Assembly: GCA_937625935.1 (NCBI GenBank)
Contig: OW569370.1
Span: 310,001 to 374,000, forward strand
Direction of reading: 5' to 3'
Source: Tetramitus jugosus
Taxonomy: Eukaryota > Heterolobosea > Eutetramitea > Acrasida > Vahlkampfiidae
Length of the DNA: 64,000 nt
Shown here: piece after piece, positions 58,790-64,000 of the stretch
Layout: each line of letters opens with the position of its first letter
How positions within the stretch are numbered: the stretch's first letter is position 1
The notes under the pieces: generated by a model
The model's input: the letters and a program-made list of their open reading frames with translations, nothing else
Databases searched by the model: none
Told to the model about the DNA's origin: nothing
Made by a program: the position numbers and the translations under genes

Positions 58790-60112
58790 TCATTTTTGAA
58801 AATTGAAAATAGGACAGAGTCTGTTCTTCATCCGTTCCTTTCTCTCTCTGAGTGCTTTCACTTCCTGCTGCAGTTCACTGATTGCTTTCTCTTTTTGTTC
58901 CACTTTGAGATCAATTTGCTCCACTAGGGAGATCACTAACTCCAAGGGTGCCATACTTTGGTCAGTCGATTCGGACTCTGGTTCAGATTGTGGCTCTATT
59001 GTTGGTGACTGTGGATTGTTTCTTGTGACTCTTCGCTCGGCTTTGGTAGGTGAAAGAGTCTCGTCTGTTCTCACCTTCTTTGGTGATGGCTCATTGTAGT
59101 TCTGATCCCCTTTCTCATAATCAGATACATCATCGTAGTCGCTATTACTGTCATCTTCAGACCCACGGGGTCGTTTCTTTGAGAGATCGGACATCAACAT
59201 TTGGCCATTGTATTGCTCTCTTTTGTTTCCATTCACGCAATGGTTTATCATGTACTCTCTCGTGAAACACTCGGCTGTCTGATTTTGGTCTTTGTACTTG
59301 ATGAGCTGCCACTTTTCATTCACCATGATTGCAACTCTCCCTGCCCACCGATTGTGTCCTCTACCCTTTCTGCGAAAAAGAAGATCAAGGATGAGACCTA
59401 TTCTAGATACCAGAGCTCCTTTCTGGAGAAATGGTTCTATCGAGCTATCAGCGATACTCATTACTTTTACAACAGATATTTGACTGTCGACAAAGAGCAA
59501 TTCTCCCTCTATCACCGTTTTGTTCTCCTTGAAAAACCTTACTTTGGTGGGAACAGGGATGATAGATGGTAGCGGGGTGTTGATGGTACCATCAGAGGTT
59601 TCAGTCCCGAAAGGTGTATCATTACTGTCTTCATCTTCACTAGAAGCTTCCTCATCGCTATTTTCATCACGACTTTGAAACAAGTGAAGAAAGGCTTCTT
59701 TTTTTTTCTTGTTGGTGGCATTCAACTCGAGATACTCTTTACAAAGCCTCTTTCTCAGATCAACAGGGTCGTTCAAGTCAACACTGTTTCCAGGTTCAAT
59801 CATTTTCCTCCATTGTCCGCCTACTTTTATGGAGACTCTGCCAGCCCAAGTAGTCACAGAGCCCTTGTTCTTTGGGTACATCTCGAGGATGTCATTAACC
59901 ATTGCAAACTGTTGGGTTTTTTTGAGTGTCCGGAATTCTTCTGGAACCACACCGACATTGGGTATCTCATCCATTGTAACAACGGAATAGACCTGGTCAA
60001 TGTACTCTAATATTCCCTCGGCAACAAGTTTGCCATTGCAATGGAACCTGATGGGGGTTGGGACGACGAGTTGGATCTTTGCTTGATTGCTGTTAGAACT
60101 TGAGTTCGACAT
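58790..60112 (-). CDS. unknown protein with an internally duplicated ~95-residue domain
   Basis: 440 residues from ATG 60112. Two copies of one domain are visible. Copy 1 (~12-108): VVPTPIRFHCNGKLVAEGIL, YSVVTMDEIPN, VNDILEMYP, WAGRVSIKVGGQWRKM. Copy 2 (~177-270): PVPTKVRFFKENKTVIEGEL, ISVVKVMSIAD, LILDLLFRRKGRGHNRWAGRVAIMVNEKWQLI. Shared features are VPTxxRF, a Val-Gly/Glu-Gly turn, the IGLILDLL-type helix and WAGRVxIxVxxxW. An acidic linker joins the copies; the C-terminal part is Ser/Asp-rich with KKRPRGSEDD and ends in a coiled coil. I do not recognise the domain. A nuclear protein is likely from the basic patches. An upstream exon at ~60120-60375 is possible but not shown. Confidence 0.8.
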   Translation of the reverse strand: MSNSSSNSNQAKIQLVVPTPIRFHCNGKLVAEGILEYIDQVYSVVTMDEIPNVGVVPEEFRTLKKTQQFAMVNDILEMYPKNKGSVTTWAGRVSIKVGGQWRKMIEPGNSVDLNDPVDLRKRLCKEYLELNATNKKKKEAFLHLFQSRDENSDEEASSEDEDSNDTPFGTETSDGTINTPLPSIIPVPTKVRFFKENKTVIEGELLFVDSQISVVKVMSIADSSIEPFLQKGALVSRIGLILDLLFRRKGRGHNRWAGRVAIMVNEKWQLIKYKDQNQTAECFTREYMINHCVNGNKREQYNGQMLMSDLSKKRPRGSEDDSNSDYDDVSDYEKGDQNYNEPSPKKVRTDETLSPTKAERRVTRNNPQSPTIEPQSEPESESTDQSMAPLELVISLVEQIDLKVEQKEKAISELQQEVKALRERKERMKNRLCPIFNFQK

Positions 60113-60818
60113 TGGGTATGGCAGTTGATTTGAGTCACTTGTTTGTTTCGATGACACGCTGCTTGGAGCTTCTCCCTAACGATCTTCTCCCAAGAAACTT
60201 TCTTACAATTTGGATAGTTCAACAAAGTTTGATTGGTGTCCTTCTCTGAGTTGGGGTGAGTTGTAAGGTCATTGTAATTTTTCTCCGATGCAAGCAAAAA
60301 TCCTTGCCGGATCTTCACTTCCAAGGCGAGAAGAAGATTGTGAGTCTTGATTTTTGTGAACACCAACGCCTGCACACCTAGAAAAGGACGTCCAAGTATC
60401 TCCTCCTTAAGAGTCTAAACCCTCGTGTGTTCAATAGCGTCGGAGTTTCAATGCGTAACATCTCTCCAAATCCTGTGTCCCTGGTACCAGAAGAATGCCG
60501 ATGAGTATTGCTCGCCCGAACATTCAGAGTTAACCAACAAGTTTTATCAATACCTGACCCGAGGAAAAAGGTGCTCTATTGGTTTGCATGGGTTTCTGAG
60601 TTTTCTAAATCGCCAGCGACATTTCAGGGTTAATCTCCACCCTCGAGCTTTTCTTTCAATTCCATCGGCAGGGAAACTATTGACCAGAAGTCCAATTCTA
60701 CTGCCCGAATGCAAAGAACCCGAGAAAAAGATCTACTGTTGTTTTGTGCTGACTGCGAAGTTCGTCGGAACGGAGAAATGAAATCAAAGAACGGCAGTTC
60801 AACACAAAACAACAACTT
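60113..60818. other. intergenic region, 706 bp
   Basis: Divergent upstream region of the duplicated-domain gene and the glycosyltransferase-like gene. Short frames on both strands (e.g. 60425-60781 plus, 60007-60375 minus) have no recognisable features. The last 40 bases before ATG 60819 are ACAAAACAACAA-rich. Confidence 0.4.
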
Positions 60819-62060
60819 ATGAAGCGTGATAACAAACTTCTGTTTGTGTCCATTTGTTTCACAATCTTCCTGTTCGTTTTACTCTTTTCCAACAACAGAA
60901 ACACAAAAATTGATGTCCCCGTTGTGTTCTTTGTGGAGAATGCACGTTCCCCTTGTGTAAAGGGTGTGAACAGCGTGGTACACATGGCTGTGACTCAAGC
61001 TGCTCTCTATAATGATCGAATCATTATTGTTGGTTGTAAGTTGTTGGCTCAGTTTGTCGAAGAGAACAACCACGATTTCCCATGGTCTTCCGTTCAAGTT
61101 TATGACTTAGAGCAGTATCTCGATGATCCAGATGTTCTCGATTTCAAGAAAGAATACTTTTCAGGTGATATCCCAAAAGCTGATGATTCATCTTTGCGTC
61201 AATTCGAGTTTATTTGCTTCCAGAGATGGTTCATCTTGTCAAAATTGATGAAGGATGCACAACTCGAGTACATTGCTGCTATGGACAATGATGTTTTATT
61301 GTACACAAATATGACAGAATATTTTAATGTGTATAGAGGAGCTCATCGAGCTGATTTGTACCTGTCGTTCCTTCCACATCGAGTTTCAGGTCATACTTCG
61401 ATAATGAGCAGGCGGGCTCTCTTGGAGATTGTTGATTTCATTAGGGATGGAATGAAGTCATTGAGAGCGTCTGGTGATAGTCGAAGATCTAATGACATGG
61501 AATTCCTCAGATATTACTCCTATAAAGCTATTAATGACAAGCTGAGGCAACATGGAGATGTATTTGATTATAAGGAGCAGTGTTGGGTTACAGAGTCATA
61601 TGAAACCTGTAGGGAGTATTCCAATTTTGGATTGTCTGAACCGTGGAAAAGTTTGAAGTCGTCTTTCGAGCCAGTTTCCTTGACAAAGAAACAACTCTTT
61701 AAGGCACCTGTGTTTACCTACCTGGATGAAAGGCATTTTAGCTGGCGCTATAGAGAAGAATCAATCAATGGCCATCGATACAGAAGAGATGTTGGCGCAC
61801 TTGATCATAACTTTGATCATGATCCAGAGTTGCAATATGAAACAAACAAGAATCGAACGAAGGTTGTGTACTGGATCAACAGGTTCCCTTACTTTAATCG
61901 ATTCGACACACCATACCTCATATCTGCCATGAGTCTTCACTTCCAAGGTGAGAAGAAGAAGATGATGAGTCGATATATGCAAAGAAGACGACCACGATTC
62001 AACGACCCACCTTGTTTTTGCATTTCAACTGAGGTGGATGATTGTCAATCCTGTAGATAG
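60819..62060 (+). CDS. type II membrane glycosyltransferase-like protein
   Basis: 413 residues from ATG 60819. A short basic cytosolic end (MKRDNK) is followed by a ~19-residue anchor (LLFVSICFTIFLFVLLF), giving Golgi type II topology. The luminal part has the fold cues of a GT-A nucleotide-sugar transferase: VVHMAVTQAALYNDRIIIVG, QRWFILSKLMKD, and YIAAMDNDVLLYTNM with a DxD-like DND for metal-sugar binding, then SGHTSIMSRRALLEIVDFI. Paired cysteines are near the C-terminus (PPCFCIS, DDCQSCR). The sugar specificity and family number cannot be told. Confidence 0.7.
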   Translation: MKRDNKLLFVSICFTIFLFVLLFSNNRNTKIDVPVVFFVENARSPCVKGVNSVVHMAVTQAALYNDRIIIVGCKLLAQFVEENNHDFPWSSVQVYDLEQYLDDPDVLDFKKEYFSGDIPKADDSSLRQFEFICFQRWFILSKLMKDAQLEYIAAMDNDVLLYTNMTEYFNVYRGAHRADLYLSFLPHRVSGHTSIMSRRALLEIVDFIRDGMKSLRASGDSRRSNDMEFLRYYSYKAINDKLRQHGDVFDYKEQCWVTESYETCREYSNFGLSEPWKSLKSSFEPVSLTKKQLFKAPVFTYLDERHFSWRYREESINGHRYRRDVGALDHNFDHDPELQYETNKNRTKVVYWINRFPYFNRFDTPYLISAMSLHFQGEKKKMMSRYMQRRRPRFNDPPCFCISTEVDDCQSCR

Positions 62061-62736
62061 TTGCTTGAATAGCAGTTCAAAATTTCTCTTCGTCGAGGAA
62101 CTATTACCTGGTACAGAAGTTTTTAGAAGAGAAAAGAATGGATGAGTCTCAAGTTTGGAAAACAAGGAGGTCCATCCTAAAAACCCGCCGAGACAGGTGC
62201 AAAAGTCAGGTAAACAATCACAATACGAGAGTTACGCTCTTCCAAAAAGTCTTCTTTGTTAGTTACATGCCCGTCTCTTTGATTGGATTGTTATGTTCTT
62301 GCTTCTATTTGCTTCTCACTCCTTGTTTTGGCTAGATTTTGAGTCTGGAGCTCAGGCATCTTCAATACCAACAGCGACCAAGTCCCCTCATATTCTTTGA
62401 GCTAATACATTGTCACAGTTGATGAGAAGCGAAATAGAGAACACCTGGAGAGAGGTAGGTAGTCGGAAAATACCGTAGCACATCTCAGTATCTATTCTGG
62501 TTGAGCCTAGCAATCAAGAAAGAAACTTGTCAATGGAATGCATTCTTGGGTTGTCTCTGTAAATCACCCAACTATCCTCCTTGTTTAGACTCCGATTCAT
62601 CTCGAGATTGAACCTCCAGATTTTTTCCTCCTCGTTTCACACAAAAAAAACACTCACTATTTACACTCTTGCACCACCCGACTGCTCTGACATTTTGTTC
62701 TCCTCTCTTTGTCAATCTCTCTTATCTAAAAAGCCA
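62061..62736. other. intergenic region, 676 bp
   Basis: 3' UTR of the glycosyltransferase-like gene and upstream region of the F-box gene. A 65-codon frame at 62138-62335 has no supporting feature. No RNA gene recognised. Confidence 0.4.
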
Positions 62737-64000
62737 ATGATGACATCATCACCACCACTAGCAGCAGTAGCATCGCAACACCTTCCCACCACTGACCACA
62801 TTCATCATTATTCATCATCATCATCTACTACTACCACTACCACTACCACTACTACTACTAATAACAATATCACACAAAATACCACCATGAATGATTGTCA
62901 TTGTCGCCCACAAGAATTACCAGATGAACTATTGATTCACATATTGTCATTCATTGATCCCATTGACCTGTATCACTCGTATCGCACAGTATTCACATGC
63001 AAGCACTGGATTATGAATTTGTGGCCCTATTGCAAAACCACTCTACGATTCAATTCCATGCACAAGATTTATCGTCAAATGAATCAGTCTTATTCACCAA
63101 TGAAACTATTGCAACAACAACAACAATCCATGAACAATCACTACAATTCTATGCATATGAACAATCACAATCACAATCATACGATTCGTAGTAGTAGTCT
63201 TAGTAGTAGTAGTAGCAGTAGTAGTAGTGCTGATAAGAATAGTATCGCCGTACAATCATGTGATCATGATACTGATCAATACAATATGGATTATTATCAT
63301 TATGTATTGTGCAATAATAAGAATAGGGGTTTGGATGAGAGTCATCCATTCATGAGAAGCAATCATTTATTGTTGGATCCATTCATGATTCAATATCCCA
63401 ATATTCAACACTTGTCCATTCAAGAGTACAAGTGCATGACTGATTCATTCATTGATAAACTGTTGAACTCGTATCACAAGAATCAATTGATTGATTTGGA
63501 TTTGTCTTATCACTATTATCATCAGAGTACTCCTACTACTACTATTACTACTACTACTACTAACAATAACAATAATAGTAATACTAATAGTAATAGAAGC
63601 AAATTTACGAGTAAATCATTGGAATTGATTGGTCAAACATGTTCATTATCACTAGAGACGTTGAATATTGCTGGTAGTGAGAATTTGGTGACTCAGAGAT
63701 TGTCTCTGTTTAATGATGACAAACGAAGGAGGCACTACAAGAAGAAGAGTTATCAACAACAACAACAACAGAATAATGACATGACATCTTTATCAGAGTC
63801 ATCAGAGTCATCATCCTATTCAGTGAGTCAATTTATTCATCAACAACTCAAGAATTGTGTAAAGTTGAAAGAATTGGATTTGACTGATCTATCATGCATT
63901 GGATGGGATCAATTGTTTCAATTGATTCAACTCTTTTCTACTACTACTACTACTACTACTACTACTAGTACTAGTACTGCTCTTAACACTGTGAATACGA
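62737..64000 (+). CDS. F-box/LRR-like protein, N-terminal part (3' end outside window)
   Basis: The frame is open from ATG 62737 to the window end, at least 421 residues. After a Ser/Thr/Asn low-complexity start, residues ~52-85 form an F-box: RPQELPDELLIHILSFIDPIDLYHSYRTVFTCKHW. Leucine-rich-repeat-like segments follow (YPNIQHLSIQEYK, LIDLDLSYHYY, LSLETLNIAGSENL, CVKLKELDLTDLSCIGW). F-box proteins bring substrates to SCF ubiquitin ligases through the LRR part. The coding DNA is loaded with trinucleotide runs that encode Thr, Ser, Asn and Gln tracts. Confidence 0.8.
   Translation, partial: MMTSSPPLAAVASQHLPTTDHIHHYSSSSSTTTTTTTTTTTNNNITQNTTMNDCHCRPQELPDELLIHILSFIDPIDLYHSYRTVFTCKHWIMNLWPYCKTTLRFNSMHKIYRQMNQSYSPMKLLQQQQQSMNNHYNSMHMNNHNHNHTIRSSSLSSSSSSSSSADKNSIAVQSCDHDTDQYNMDYYHYVLCNNKNRGLDESHPFMRSNHLLLDPFMIQYPNIQHLSIQEYKCMTDSFIDKLLNSYHKNQLIDLDLSYHYYHQSTPTTTITTTTTNNNNNSNTNSNRSKFTSKSLELIGQTCSLSLETLNIAGSENLVTQRLSLFNDDKRRRHYKKKSYQQQQQQNNDMTSLSESSESSSYSVSQFIHQQLKNCVKLKELDLTDLSCIGWDQLFQLIQLFSTTTTTTTTTSTSTALNTVNT
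62815..62868 (+). repeat. ACT/ACC microsatellite encoding poly-Thr
   Basis: (TCA)n followed by (ACT/ACC)n near the start of the F-box gene; in frame. Confidence 0.85.
63186..63232 (+). repeat. AGT microsatellite encoding poly-Ser
   Basis: A nearly pure in-frame (AGT)n tract in the F-box gene. Confidence 0.85.
63938..63978 (+). repeat. ACT microsatellite encoding poly-Thr
   Basis: Nine or more ACT codons in a row followed by alternating AGT/ACT, in frame. Confidence 0.85.

Noticed and set aside
60007-60375. Minus-strand frame upstream of the duplicated-domain gene, possibly an extra exon
   Set aside because: Partly overlaps the gene in another frame, and I found no donor/acceptor pair that clearly joins it; left open only as a remark.
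60425-60781. 118-residue plus-strand frame before the glycosyltransferase-like gene
   Set aside because: No domain, signal or conserved look; composition is that of translated non-coding DNA.
62138-62335. 65-residue frame with a hydrophobic C-terminal half
   Set aside because: Short, follows a 3' UTR and has no supporting feature.

Overview
The window is eukaryotic nuclear DNA from a protist, most probably a heterolobosean amoeboflagellate of the Naegleria type. Three things point there: compact genes with few and short introns (12 confidently placed, 62-213 nt, mostly with a GTATGT donor), Asn/Gln/Ser/Asp homopolymer tracts with CAA-rich 5' leaders, and a gene set that mixes amoeba-type signalling with ciliary genes. 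The genus is an inference from style and content; no marker gene in the window proves it.

Layout. 0-10 kb: the C-terminus of a PH-domain protein, a Gln/Gly-repeat protein with EKP-type repeats, a very small SNARE-motif protein, a four-exon RCC1-repeat protein, a cyclic-nucleotide-binding cation channel and a three-exon sestrin. 10-20 kb: a low-complexity Cys-cluster protein, a MYND zinc-finger protein, a membrane-anchored SNARE, the base-excision-repair enzyme NTH1, a KCTD/BTB-WD40 protein and a saccharopine-dehydrogenase-like oxidoreductase. 20-27 kb: a leucine-zipper/PAS regulator, a TPR protein (TFIIIC-like), a PDK1 kinase and the WD40 ribosome-assembly protein AAMP/Sqt1.

27-34.5 kb is the most unusual part. 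It holds a small C2HC zinc-finger gene, a 5'-truncated and frameshifted VPS35 fragment, and a complete Fanzor gene (eukaryotic TnpB homologue, RNA-guided nuclease family). Directly after the Fanzor stop codon the DNA can fold into a three-stem pseudoknot that looks like the Fanzor guide-RNA scaffold. That structure overlaps the stop codon of the next gene, a signal-peptide-bearing insulin-degrading-enzyme homologue. The Fanzor retains two RuvC catalytic acids (D342, E505), but the third position is Gly556 where the family has Asp, a one-base difference.

34.6-64 kb: an acidic-tailed unknown, a DUF1294 membrane protein, mitochondrial isobutyryl-CoA dehydrogenase, a BRCT protein, GPI mannosyltransferase 2 (PIG-V), the ribosome-biogenesis factor RRS1, a FIG4-type SAC phosphatase fused to DEP and DUF547 domains, the ciliary protein CFAP57, TRAP-alpha, Rab23, mitochondrial ribosomal protein mL38, a TBC1D20-like Rab GAP, an unknown with a duplicated domain, a type II membrane glycosyltransferase-like protein and the start of an F-box/LRR gene cut by the window edge. 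Most genes are unrelated housekeeping genes packed tightly (divergent starts down to 99 bp apart, convergent stops 1 bp apart). Themes that recur are membrane traffic (SNAREs, Rab23, TBC1D20, FIG4, a VPS35 fragment), ribosome assembly and cilia. I saw no tRNA, rRNA or CRISPR array.
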